DNA of 40,981 nt from QYOJ01 sp964616825 (GTDB lineage Bacteria; Bacteroidota; Bacteroidia; Bacteroidales; FEN-979), in NCBI GenBank assembly GCA_964616825.1, contig CAZTSX010000020.1, forward strand, positions 1 to 40,981, in the 5' to 3' direction. Positions 23,955 to 32,114 of this stretch are shown here, piece by piece. The notes beneath the pieces were generated by a model. The model was not told the origin of the DNA, did no database searches, and saw only the letters and a program-made list of their open reading frames with translations. Positions within the stretch are counted from its first letter, which is position 1; every line of letters starts with the position of its first letter. A program made the translations under genes and the position numbers.

Positions 23955-24686
23955 TTAAAGAATCCGTTCTTTCTCTAAAAAATCAAAAAAATCTTTCTTA
24001 TACTTGTTCCCTATCGGAATTTTCTTGTCTGTGATTACCACTGTATTCCGTTCGATCCGTTCAATTTTATCCAGCGAGATGATGTAGGATTTGTGTACAC
24101 GCATAAACTTCTCCGGGGGCAGTACTTTCTCAATCTTCATGAAGCTCATCAGGGTCATAATCCGCTCTTTGGGCAGGTGAAGCCGGAGGTAGTCTTTCAT
24201 CCCTTCGATATATAGGATATCGTCAAATTTGATCTTATGCATGTGATAATCTGCTTTGACAAAGATGAAGTCTGAAACTGGCTTATCGGGAGTTACAGGG
24301 GCAACTGAGCGCTTTGATGCCCGTTCTGCACGAATCTCTGCACTAACTTTAGTCACTGCTTTCAGGAATCGTTCGAAAGCGATCGGCTTAAGCAGATAAT
24401 CGGTTACATCCAGTTCATACCCTTTCAGTGCATATTTATCATATGCGGATGTGATCACGATCTTGGGTGGATTACGGAGGATCTCAAGTAACTGGATCCC
24501 GGTGAATTTCTCCATCTGGATGTCGAGAAACACCAGCTCGGTTTTTTTATCCCGCATGTATTCGAGTGCATCGATTGCATTATCAAATGAAGCCTGCAAC
24601 TTCAGGAAGGGGATTCGCTTGATGTAATCGGTTATCTTTTCGATGGCCAGGGGCTCGTCGTCTACTACGATACAATTTATGTTCAT
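23955..24686 (-). CDS. LytTR-family response regulator
   Basis: 243 residues. The receiver domain begins NCIVVDDEPLAIEKI and has the phospho-acceptor aspartate in ELVFLDIQM and the conserved lysine in DYLLKPI. The C-terminal LytTR DNA-binding domain (about 140-240) has FVKADYHMHKIKFDDILYIE and RVHKSYIISLDKIERIE. It acts with the histidine kinase encoded immediately upstream, with an ATGA overlap. Its target is unknown; such pairs in Bacteroidota often control envelope or polysaccharide genes. Confidence 0.92.
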   Translation of the reverse strand: MNINCIVVDDEPLAIEKITDYIKRIPFLKLQASFDNAIDALEYMRDKKTELVFLDIQMEKFTGIQLLEILRNPPKIVITSAYDKYALKGYELDVTDYLLKPIAFERFLKAVTKVSAEIRAERASKRSVAPVTPDKPVSDFIFVKADYHMHKIKFDDILYIEGMKDYLRLHLPKERIMTLMSFMKIEKVLPPEKFMRVHKSYIISLDKIERIERNTVVITDKKIPIGNKYKKDFFDFLEKERIL

Positions 24687-25726
24687 GACAGGTTGATTTC
24701 TAGCAAAACGTTATATTGCTCCCCGGTCTGTTCGATCGAGAGCGAGTATTTTTGGGGATAGATCAGGTCCAGCCGTCGCTTGACATTTGCAAGCCCGATC
24801 CCTTTGCCGGCATCTTTAACCTGATCAGAACGAGAGTCGATAAAATTTATCACCTCAAAGCGCATCATCGTGGGTTGGATCAGGAGATCAACTGTGATAG
24901 CAGGTGTTTTTTTGCCTTTTATCCCATGCTTGAATGCATTTTCGACAAATGGAATGAAGAGCATGGGAGCGATCAGTTTACCGGTGGGTGATCCGCTTAC
25001 CTGAAACCGGATGAATCCCGGATTTTTATGCCGAATCCGCTGCAGCTCAATGAAACTATGGAGGTAATCGATCTCTTTTTTCAGGGGTACTTTATCTGAA
25101 TCGGTCTCATAGATAAAGTACCGCATGATTTCCGAAAGTTTCACAATCGTATCCGATGCCTTATCCTGGTCTTTTCGGATCAGTGAATCAATGTTATTCA
25201 GGGTATTGAAAAGAAAATGCGGGTTCACCTGGCTCCTGAGTAGGGCCAGTTCACTCTTCCTGTTCTGGATCTCCAGGTTGGCTTTGTCCTGCTGAGATTG
25301 CAACCAGTATCTGGACAGCTTGATTGCAGAGGCAAGAAGAATTACAAATCCCAGCGATATATAGATCATCAGTCCTGAACCTGAGAAATAGGTAATGGAG
25401 TCTTTCCACTTATAATAATCGGCGTAGATGGAAGGGTATAGGATGAAGTAATTGATGGTCCATTCGAGAATGACCACAAATGTGAATGAGAGTATGAAAG
25501 TGATGATGAACCAAACATAGCGCTTTTTCAGAAGCAGCATAGGGATCAGGATGTAGATCAGTAAGTAGGTATATAAGATATCTATTGGGAGAGTTCCCAG
25601 CATCACCTTGAAGATCTCCACAAAGTTGTCACGTCTGATCCCATAGATAAAGGTGAAGAAAGCCAGTATAAATATCCAGAAAAGAAGATGGGAGAGGAAT
25701 CGGACGGTCTTTTTAGTCATGCGCAA
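24683..25726 (-). CDS. LytS/YehU-type membrane histidine kinase
   Basis: 347 residues. Four membrane segments lie in the first about 150 residues, with no large periplasmic sensor domain. A short coiled region follows, then the His_kinase domain with the signature QVNPHFLFNTLNNIDSL holding the phospho-acceptor histidine. The ATPase domain has PFVENAFKHGIKGKK and GKGIGLANVKRRL. A second start 6 nt downstream (MTKKT) is equally plausible. Its stop overlaps the start of the LytTR regulator. A weak -7 box (TAATATTG) lies just upstream. Confidence 0.92.
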   Translation of the reverse strand: MRMTKKTVRFLSHLLFWIFILAFFTFIYGIRRDNFVEIFKVMLGTLPIDILYTYLLIYILIPMLLLKKRYVWFIITFILSFTFVVILEWTINYFILYPSIYADYYKWKDSITYFSGSGLMIYISLGFVILLASAIKLSRYWLQSQQDKANLEIQNRKSELALLRSQVNPHFLFNTLNNIDSLIRKDQDKASDTIVKLSEIMRYFIYETDSDKVPLKKEIDYLHSFIELQRIRHKNPGFIRFQVSGSPTGKLIAPMLFIPFVENAFKHGIKGKKTPAITVDLLIQPTMMRFEVINFIDSRSDQVKDAGKGIGLANVKRRLDLIYPQKYSLSIEQTGEQYNVLLEINLS

Positions 25727-25809
25727 TATTACGAAAATAACTTATCCGCGGGAAATAGTTTGGATCAACATCCGATTTCTATATATATAAGGGAAAAATG
25801 GCTCGAAAA

Positions 25810-27060
25810 TCAAGAACGAAGCTCTTCTAACAGCCATTTCCAAACAGGGAGAAGTGTGATTGAGCCGTAATCGGATGACATCTCTCGTTCTTCATTTTTT
25901 GTAAGTATGAGTCCTCTCCGCCTTTTCAGTTCTTTCATACATGAGAATAATGAATCGACTTCCCTGTTAAAGGTCAGCGGATTAGACAAATCATAGCATG
26001 CTTGAATTAATGTAGGATTTTCGGGATCAACAAGGAAATCTGTTTCCAGGTTTTTTGCTGATTTGAAGTACCAAACATCTTTTCCTCGTCTTTTTAATTC
26101 TATGAAAATCAAATTCTCAAGTAAACGACCTGCATCCGATGATGTTCGAAACGAAACGGCATTTCGTAATCCATTGTCAACTACATATACCTTCCTGTTA
26201 GAGGTATATTGTCTCTTCAGGGAGTAATCAAATTTATCTAATTCAAAAATAAGATAACCTTCGGTCAGGATATTCAGGTATTCTTTTACGCTGGTGGCGC
26301 TGTTGAATCCCAGAAGTTTTGCCAGAGGAAGATAACCTGTTTCACTGGTAAAGTTCGTAAAGAGGTATTGAGTGAGTTTTTTAAATCCATTAACATTTCT
26401 GATTCCAAATCTGATGATTAAATCCCTGTAAATGATATCATTATAGACTTGTTTTAACACCTCGGATTCATTGGTTTTCAGATACTCCGGAAAGCCCCCA
26501 TGTAAAAGATATTCATCGAATGCGGATAATAATAAGGCCGTGGTATCGCTGGATTTATTGTCAAAATCAATCTGTTTAAGTTTCAGAAACTCTGCAAATG
26601 AAAAAGGATATAGTTCTGTTTTCAGGTACCTGCCGGTCAGATGAGTTGCAAGTTCAGAGCTGAGTAATTTTGCATTACTTCCTGTGATAAATACTTTATA
26701 GCCCTCATCATGCAACCGGCGAGCAAACCGCTCCCAGCCTGTAACCTGTTGGATTTCATCCATCACAATGGTTCGGGAGTCACTGTTTTTCTTCATTTCG
26801 ATCAGCATGGTGTTGAAGTCTGTGACAGTGAAATTCATCAGTCGTTCATCATCGAATGAGATGTAATGAAACGAAGGGTATTTATCGGCGAGTTGCAGGG
26901 TTAACGTAGATTTGCCGGATCTTCTTACTCCGGATATCACCGATATCAGATCTGTTTTCAAATGCATTTCGCTATTGATGATCCGCGGAATGCCACGACT
27001 TTTGCCGGCAATCATCTGCTTTTGATCGGCAAGGACTTGTTGTAAAAGGTCTTGGTGCAT
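25810..27060 (-). CDS. AAA_14/DUF4143 ATPase
   Basis: 416 residues. Walker A is GVRRSGKS (44-51), Walker B is TIVMDEIQQVTGWE, and sensor I is VFITGSNAKLLSSE, all typical of this STAND-like AAA family. The C-terminal DUF4143 domain follows, with ENLIFIELKRRGKDVWYFKS and ETDFLVDP, which resemble a nuclease-like core (E...ExD). The function of the family is not established. It stands alone, divergent from the AlbA_2 gene, with a good -7 box 20 nt before the ATG. Confidence 0.88.
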   Translation of the reverse strand: MHQDLLQQVLADQKQMIAGKSRGIPRIINSEMHLKTDLISVISGVRRSGKSTLTLQLADKYPSFHYISFDDERLMNFTVTDFNTMLIEMKKNSDSRTIVMDEIQQVTGWERFARRLHDEGYKVFITGSNAKLLSSELATHLTGRYLKTELYPFSFAEFLKLKQIDFDNKSSDTTALLLSAFDEYLLHGGFPEYLKTNESEVLKQVYNDIIYRDLIIRFGIRNVNGFKKLTQYLFTNFTSETGYLPLAKLLGFNSATSVKEYLNILTEGYLIFELDKFDYSLKRQYTSNRKVYVVDNGLRNAVSFRTSSDAGRLLENLIFIELKRRGKDVWYFKSAKNLETDFLVDPENPTLIQACYDLSNPLTFNREVDSLFSCMKELKRRRGLILTKNEEREMSSDYGSITLLPVWKWLLEELRS

Positions 27061-27079
27061 AAAATAATCATTTGTAATG

Positions 27080-27087
27080 CAAAAATA
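27080..27087 (-). promoter_or_regulatory. -7 box of the DUF4143 ATPase gene
   Basis: TATTTTTG on the minus strand, exact TAnnTTTG, predicting transcription start near 27073 and a leader of about 13 nt. Confidence 0.45.
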
Positions 27088-27164
27088 ATAAAAAAATACA
27101 CATTAGTAATGTTGATAATAAATTTATCGTCTGTTTTTTCTTTTCTTGTCAACCCTATTTTCAA

Positions 27165-27172
27165 TACCTTTG
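27165..27172 (+). promoter_or_regulatory. -7 box of the AlbA_2 gene
   Basis: TACCTTTG, exact TAnnTTTG. It places the transcript start near 27178, so the ATG at 27191 is used rather than the in-frame TTG at 27146. Confidence 0.5.
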
Positions 27173-27190
27173 CTTTCATACATTCTGCTT

Positions 27191-28384
27191 ATGGATATGG
27201 ATTCAACGTTGTCGCCCCTGGATTTGGTTAAGCGAACTGATGATTACGTGATCTACCAGGGGGATGCCCCTCTGAAAACAGCTGGCGGACATGAGGTGTG
27301 CTATCCATACGACCGGTTATTGAAGCATATCATAACTGATATGATGGTTGCTGATCAGGATACGGAGACAGTTTCCTTTAGCCTTTTTCAATGGCAGCGC
27401 GATCTTCTGGAACAGGGGAGAGATCCTGTTGATGAAGCATTTCCCTTGTTGCTTGCGGCTGATCCTTTTGTTCAGGTCAAAACAGGTTCGGGCCTGAAAA
27501 GCCGGAACGATTCAAAACCTCTCTCTGAAGAGCAGGCAACCATCTCATTCTATACCTTTTCCGGGCTTCTGTCAGTGGTAAATGCGTTGTTTGAAGATAA
27601 TCTGAAGAAGGCTGATCTGAAGGCGGATCATGAGAATCCGTTTGTTGCCGTAATCATCGAGGCATACAGTACAGCGACCCCTCAGCAGAAGAGTGCGGTG
27701 AACCTGCTTGTCAAAGAGCATGAGCCGGGAATCGTATTGCCATTGTTGCTCGTAAGGAACAGGATCTCGCCTACCGAGTATGCCAAAGGGATGATCTCGC
27801 TCACCGGCGGACACCCTGAGCAACAGGGCTATGCCTCTGTGATCCATATTGCCTCTTCGGTGAGAGATTACCTTCAGGCTTGTCAACTTGCTCCGAATGA
27901 TGCAGATAAGATTGAAGAGATGATCCGTTCCGGTGAAGGATCATCCCTGGAATTCAAATCCACCCTTCGCTGGGATCTCCGGCAGGGAAAGACCAGCCAG
28001 CAAATCGAACGGGCCTGTTTGAAGACCATTTCCGCTTTTCTCAATTCAGATGGAGGTACACTTTTGATCGGAGTTCGTGACGATGGCTCGATTGAAGGCC
28101 TTGAGAGTGATCGCCTCCAGACTGACGATCGGTGGCTGTTGCACCTATGGACATTGATCCGCACCTCTTTCGGGAAAGATGTCAGCCCATATATTCATAC
28201 GCTGCTGGAGAAACAGGATGGGAAAACGATCTGCCTGGTGCAATGTTCGCGCAGCCCCAGGCCGGTATTCCTCAAGCAGCGTGGTTTTGAAGAGGAGTTC
28301 TACATTCGTGTGGGGCCGGGTAGTGCAGCTTTGGTTGTTAGTGAAGCCCTGAAATATATCGCGGATCATTTTCCCGCTGAGTGA
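27191..28384 (+). CDS. AlbA_2 (Schlafen-type) domain protein
   Basis: 397 residues. The C-terminal part (about 250-390) is the AlbA_2 putative nucleic-acid-binding domain: EGSSLEFKSTLRWDL, ACLKTISAFLNSDGGTLLIG and VRDDGSIEGLESD. The N-terminal about 230 residues are different. Their opening, YVIYQGDAPLKTAGGHEVCYP, resembles the first motif of ATP12-type F1-ATPase assembly factors (PLKTPaG...lP), though the likeness fades afterwards. AlbA_2 proteins include transcription regulators and Schlafen-like defence or RNA-processing factors; the role here is unknown. It converges on the next gene with 1 nt between the stops. Confidence 0.8.
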   Translation: MDMDSTLSPLDLVKRTDDYVIYQGDAPLKTAGGHEVCYPYDRLLKHIITDMMVADQDTETVSFSLFQWQRDLLEQGRDPVDEAFPLLLAADPFVQVKTGSGLKSRNDSKPLSEEQATISFYTFSGLLSVVNALFEDNLKKADLKADHENPFVAVIIEAYSTATPQQKSAVNLLVKEHEPGIVLPLLLVRNRISPTEYAKGMISLTGGHPEQQGYASVIHIASSVRDYLQACQLAPNDADKIEEMIRSGEGSSLEFKSTLRWDLRQGKTSQQIERACLKTISAFLNSDGGTLLIGVRDDGSIEGLESDRLQTDDRWLLHLWTLIRTSFGKDVSPYIHTLLEKQDGKTICLVQCSRSPRPVFLKQRGFEEEFYIRVGPGSAALVVSEALKYIADHFPAE

Positions 28385-28385
28385 T

Positions 28386-29051
28386 TTACCAGCGGAAAGG
28401 ATCCTGATAAAACGGATTGTGTTGGAATGGTTGGTGGTGAAAAGAACCTCTTGAAAAGGGAGAGGGATCATACATGGGTGATCCAAAATAGGGCATCTGA
28501 TCTCTCGTATACCCAAATCCAGCCTGAATAAACATCCTGTCATTAATCTTATACGACGCATTCAGGTAAAACCCATATGGGTTGTGATCGGTATAGGGAT
28601 TGTAATACGGGCTGTTGTCGGTGAGTGTAAACTCTTTGAATCCAGCTCCTGAGATCATTAGCCGGTCTGTTACCATGTAACTCCCCTCTACCCATATCAT
28701 CGCTTTGGTAAAATTAGCATCAAATGGCTCTGATGCCTCCATATTATACCAGGGACGGTAGTTAAAGAGCGTAGTATTCGACAGTGTTACTCCACCCCGG
28801 ACTGTAAACCGTGGGCCTGCCCTGTAGGACAGAGTGGGAGAGATGTAGGTGGAAAAACCGGAACCAAAACCCGAGGTAGTGGTAAAGTTCGTGCCGATAG
28901 TCCAATTCGTCTGGAACCGCCTGGGAGGCCTGATCACCTTTCCCGATTCATCTTCAGCTACCGAAGCAGGAATACTGTCCAAAAGAATGTCCTGGCCAAT
29001 CGTACTGATCGCTAGCAGAATCCCCAAGCAAAGAAAAAAAACTCCCTTCAT
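28386..29051 (-). CDS. Exported outer-membrane-barrel-like protein
   Basis: 221 residues from the ATG at 29051, which begins a clean signal peptide (MKGVFFLCLGILLAISTIGQ). The frame extends to 29090, but a -7 box at 29068-29075 rules that out. The mature protein is rich in alternating aromatic and polar strands (FTVRGGVTLSNTTLFNYRP, IWVEGSYMVTDRLMISGAGF, YGFYLNASYKINDRMFIQAG), as in small beta-barrels. It ends with a Phe/Pro/His-rich tail (FHHQPFQHNPFYQDPFRW). No named family is recognised. It stands alone; the octamer repeat array begins about 40 nt upstream. Confidence 0.75.
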   Translation of the reverse strand: MKGVFFLCLGILLAISTIGQDILLDSIPASVAEDESGKVIRPPRRFQTNWTIGTNFTTTSGFGSGFSTYISPTLSYRAGPRFTVRGGVTLSNTTLFNYRPWYNMEASEPFDANFTKAMIWVEGSYMVTDRLMISGAGFKEFTLTDNSPYYNPYTDHNPYGFYLNASYKINDRMFIQAGFGYTRDQMPYFGSPMYDPSPFSRGSFHHQPFQHNPFYQDPFRW

Positions 29052-29067
29052 ACCTGCATTTCTACTA

Positions 29068-29075
29068 CAAAGATA
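29068..29075 (-). promoter_or_regulatory. -7 box of the barrel-like protein gene
   Basis: TATCTTTG on the minus strand, 17 nt before the ATG at 29051. The octamer array (29091-29153) lies where the -33 and upstream elements would be. Confidence 0.5.
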
Positions 29076-29090
29076 CAATCTTTTACTCAC

Positions 29091-29153
29091 TCACTTGGTC
29101 ACCTGTTCACCCGGTCACTTGGTCACCTGTTCACCCGGTCACGTGGTCACCCG
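29091..29153. repeat. Tandem octamer array, eight units
   Basis: Units TCACTTGG, TCACCTGT, TCACCCGG, then the same three again, then TCACGTGG and a partial TCACCCG. The first six form two 24-nt higher-order repeats. The array ends exactly where the pyrI stop codon begins (29154). Confidence 0.9.
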
Positions 29154-29627
29154 TTAATAAAATTCCATATTATTTTTTGCCGTGATTTTTTCGCAGTAAC
29201 GGCAGCGGAGTTTCAGATCCTCTTCTTTTTTATTGATAACCCTGAAAAAAGTCGGCATCTCTTCATTATTAGTGATGCAGTTGGGATTGAAGCATTTGAC
29301 AATCTCCTCCACCTTATCAGGGACCGAGACCTGTTTCTTCTCTGCCACGTCGAAGTCACGGATGACAATTAGTGTAGCTGTGGGCGCTACCAGTGCGATC
29401 TTGTTGATCTCTGCCGGTTTGAAGAATTTATTTCGCACTTTGATGATCCCTTTCTTCCCCATCTTTTGACTATCGAGGTTGATACCGATCAGCAGCAGGT
29501 TATCATAATCCAGCAAGTTGAGGATACGAATTACCTGGTATACACTTTTGGATGGAACATGGTCGATCACGGTTCCGTTTTCGATAGCCGAAACCTTCAA
29601 CTCTTTTCTGATTTCTTTCTTTGCCAT
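29154..29627 (-). CDS. pyrI: Aspartate carbamoyltransferase regulatory chain
   Basis: 157 residues, typical length. The N-terminal allosteric domain binds nucleotides (VSAIENGTVIDHVPS, VRNKFFKPAEINKIALVAP). The C-terminal zinc domain has all four ligands: C112 and C117 (KCFNPNC), C142 and C145 (RCRYC). It associates with PyrB to regulate the first committed step of pyrimidine synthesis. It lies 15 nt after pyrB in one operon. Confidence 0.97.
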   Translation of the reverse strand: MAKKEIRKELKVSAIENGTVIDHVPSKSVYQVIRILNLLDYDNLLLIGINLDSQKMGKKGIIKVRNKFFKPAEINKIALVAPTATLIVIRDFDVAEKKQVSVPDKVEEIVKCFNPNCITNNEEMPTFFRVINKKEEDLKLRCRYCEKITAKNNMEFY

Positions 29628-29642
29628 AATCAGTATCTTTTA

Positions 29643-30554
29643 TTATTCAACTACGCCTAAAATGGATGCCAGCAGAGCCTGGCGGATGAATACACCGTTC
29701 AGGGCCTGGGTAAAATAGTAGGCCATGGGGTTGGTATCTACATCGATTGCTATTTCATTAACGCGTGGTAACGGATGCAGGATTCGTAAATTGGGTTTTG
29801 CATCTTCCAGCATCTGGTTGTAGAGGACATATGAGTTTTTCACCTTTTCGTAATCAAGCGGATCCGAGAAGCGCTCTCTCTGTATGCGTGTCATGTAGAT
29901 GACATCTGCTTTGGGAATCACTTCATTCAGGTCAGTATACTGGTGATAAGTGAGTTTTTTATCCTTGATATGGATTTTCACAGAGCTGGGCAGCTTGAGT
30001 GCCTCCGGAGAGACCAGGTGAAAGGTTGTATTGTAGTTGCAGAATGCCATCACCAGCGAATGAACGGTACGACCATATTTCAGGTCTCCGACAAAGACGA
30101 TATTCAGGTTATCAAGTTTCCCCTGTGTCTTTCGGATAGAGTAAAGATCCAGCAGCGTTTGTGTCGGATGCTGATTGGCGCCGTCTCCGGCATTGATGAT
30201 CGGTACGTCTGCTACTTCACTGGCAAACCTGGCGCTTCCTTCCCGCGGGTGTCGCATGATAATGATATCGCTGTAGTTGCTGATTGTACGGATCGTGTCG
30301 CGCAGGGATTCGCCCTTTTGCAGGCTTGTGCTTGCAGGCTCAGAGAATCCGATCAAACGGGCTCCCAGCCGGGATGCGGCTGATTCAAAACTGAGACGCG
30401 TTCGTGTGGAGGGTTCAAAAAAGAGGGAGGCGACCACATACTCATCCAGAATCTGTTGTGTGGGTTGCCTCTCGAAAGCCTCAGCCAGGTCTAAGATACG
30501 GATATGTTCTTCCCGGTTGAAATCGTTGATGGAGATCAGACTTTTGTTTTTCAT
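29643..30554 (-). CDS. pyrB: Aspartate carbamoyltransferase catalytic chain
   Basis: 303 residues, normal. The carbamoyl-phosphate motif FFEPSTRTRLSFE is intact, as are HPTQTLLDLYSI, MTRIQRERF and HPLPRVNEI (aspartate site). It makes N-carbamoyl-L-aspartate. The -7 box at 30577-30584 lies between the start codon and the terminator of the preceding gene. Confidence 0.98.
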   Translation of the reverse strand: MKNKSLISINDFNREEHIRILDLAEAFERQPTQQILDEYVVASLFFEPSTRTRLSFESAASRLGARLIGFSEPASTSLQKGESLRDTIRTISNYSDIIIMRHPREGSARFASEVADVPIINAGDGANQHPTQTLLDLYSIRKTQGKLDNLNIVFVGDLKYGRTVHSLVMAFCNYNTTFHLVSPEALKLPSSVKIHIKDKKLTYHQYTDLNEVIPKADVIYMTRIQRERFSDPLDYEKVKNSYVLYNQMLEDAKPNLRILHPLPRVNEIAIDVDTNPMAYYFTQALNGVFIRQALLASILGVVE

Positions 30555-30576
30555 TGGACTGGTTTATTGAACAGAG

Positions 30577-30584
30577 CAAATATA
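30577..30584 (-). promoter_or_regulatory. -7 box of pyrBI
   Basis: TATATTTG on the minus strand, giving a leader of about 15 nt. Its upstream part, including any -33 element, overlaps the hairpin terminator of the preceding gene. Confidence 0.5.
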
Positions 30585-30587
30585 AAA

Positions 30588-30607
30588 AAGGCCGTTGAAA
30601 AACGGCC
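30588..30607 (-). terminator. Intrinsic terminator of the COG2403 gene
   Basis: On the minus strand AACGGCC pairs perfectly with GGCCGTT (7 bp, 4-nt loop; 30590-30607), followed by a run of T. It lies 29 nt after the stop of the 30636-31961 gene. Confidence 0.8.
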
Positions 30608-30635
30608 CTTAATGTTAGTTACTTTTCATATCTTC

Positions 30636-31961
30636 TTACTTCTTGAGGAAGTCATCCAGGATTGTATCCAGATCTGGCTGACCGATCTCCTGCAGATCGT
30701 AATAGACACGTGTGTTGGGTTTCCGGATCTTTACCAATCGGTTCAGGTCGATCGGTGTACCGATCACTACCGAATCGCAGTCCGTGTTGTTGATGGTCTC
30801 TTCCAGGTCTTTTATCTGCTGGTCGCCATAACCCATTGCGGGGAGCAGATGTCCGATATTTGGATAGATCCCGAAGGTCTCAGCCAATTTTCCAACCACA
30901 TAGGGGCGGGGATCGATCAGTTCGGAAGCGCCATATTTCTCGGCAGCAACCACGCCGGCACCGATCTTCATCTCACCATGTGTGAGAGTCGGACCATCTT
31001 CGATCACGAGTACTCTCTTGCCGCGGATCACGGAGATGTCATCCACACTGATAGGGGAAGCAGCATCTACGACAAGAGCGGTCGGATTGACCTTGCGGAT
31101 GTTGTCGCGAACGATCCTGATATTCTCCGGATAGGCGGAATCAATCTTATTAAGTATCACTACGTCTGCAATCCTCAGGTTCACCTCTCCCGGATAATAA
31201 CTCAACTCAGCACCCGGGCGATGAGGGTCAGCTATCGTGACCATCAGGTCAGGCTGATAGAAGGGGAAGTCGTTGTTGCCGCCATCCCACAAGATGATAT
31301 CACATCCACCGGGATCTTTCTCTGCAGCACGGAGAATTGCTTCGTAATCAACACCTGCATAGATTACGTTTCCACGAACAATATGCGGTTCATACTCTTC
31401 CATCTCTTCAATGGTGCATTTTTGCCGCGCCAGATCTTCTACCGTAGCAAACCGCTGCACTTTCTGGGCAACCAGATCGCCATATGGCATCGGATGACGA
31501 ATAGCAACAACTTTCAATCCTTTCTCCATCAGGATCTCGATGATCCGGCGTGATGTCTGGCTTTTTCCGCAACCGGTACGTGTAGCACATACGGCAATCA
31601 CGGGCTTGGTGCTCTTGATCATGGTGTCTTTCGGACCCAGCAGAAAAAAGTTGGCTCCGGCGGCATTGACAACGGAACTCAGGTTCATTACATGCTGATA
31701 GGTCACATCGCTGTAAGCAAAGTTGCAGATATCAACCTCATATCTTTTGATTAGTTCAGGAAGCTCATCCTGGGCAAAAATGGGAATGCCTTCCGGATAA
31801 AGTTCACCTGCCAGAGCAGCAGGATATTTTCTTCCGTCGATGTCGGGAATTTGTGCGGCAGTGAAGGCAACAACATTGAAGTCGGGATTGTTCCTGTAAA
31901 AGGTGTTGAAATTGTGGAAATCCCTTCCTGCGGCGCCAATGATGATTACATTCTTTTTCAT
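30636..31961 (-). CDS. COG2403-type GTPase, cyclic 2,3-diphosphoglycerate synthetase-like
   Basis: 441 residues. The N-terminal Rossmann part is KNVIIIGAAGRDFHNFN. The P-loop is TRTGCGKSQTSR (residues 127-138), followed by IRHPMPYGDL and ILWDGGNNDFPF. A guanine-type specificity motif appears as VVILNKIDSA. The family includes the archaeal cyclic 2,3-diphosphoglycerate synthetase, but bacterial members are mostly uncharacterised, so that reaction should not be assumed. It is a single gene between promoter (32031-32038) and terminator. Confidence 0.85.
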   Translation of the reverse strand: MKKNVIIIGAAGRDFHNFNTFYRNNPDFNVVAFTAAQIPDIDGRKYPAALAGELYPEGIPIFAQDELPELIKRYEVDICNFAYSDVTYQHVMNLSSVVNAAGANFFLLGPKDTMIKSTKPVIAVCATRTGCGKSQTSRRIIEILMEKGLKVVAIRHPMPYGDLVAQKVQRFATVEDLARQKCTIEEMEEYEPHIVRGNVIYAGVDYEAILRAAEKDPGGCDIILWDGGNNDFPFYQPDLMVTIADPHRPGAELSYYPGEVNLRIADVVILNKIDSAYPENIRIVRDNIRKVNPTALVVDAASPISVDDISVIRGKRVLVIEDGPTLTHGEMKIGAGVVAAEKYGASELIDPRPYVVGKLAETFGIYPNIGHLLPAMGYGDQQIKDLEETINNTDCDSVVIGTPIDLNRLVKIRKPNTRVYYDLQEIGQPDLDTILDDFLKK

Positions 31962-32030
31962 TAAGACCTCGCTTTTAAGTGTTTATAATAACAGGAAGTT
32001 AGTAAAAAAAATATGCTGTGAATTTTTTCG

Positions 32031-32038
32031 CAAAGCTA
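32031..32038 (-). promoter_or_regulatory. -7 box of the COG2403 gene, with -33 TTTG
   Basis: TAGCTTTG on the minus strand, with TTTG at 32059-32062 separated by 20 nt, close to the Bacteroidota consensus. The leader is about 65 nt. Confidence 0.55.
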
Positions 32039-32090
32039 TGCCTTTTTAACAAATTCCCCAAATTTGCATGTTAAATTCATCGAACTCAAT

Positions 32091-32098
32091 TACCTTTG
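32091..32098 (+). promoter_or_regulatory. -7 box of argS
   Basis: TACCTTTG, exact TAnnTTTG, 16 nt before the ATG at 32115. It decides against the in-frame start at 32064. Confidence 0.5.
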
Positions 32099-32114
32099 TA
32101 TCCATAATCTAACT

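Noticed and set aside
30504..31553. 349-codon plus-strand open frame
   Set aside because: It is antisense to the well-supported COG2403 and pyrB genes.
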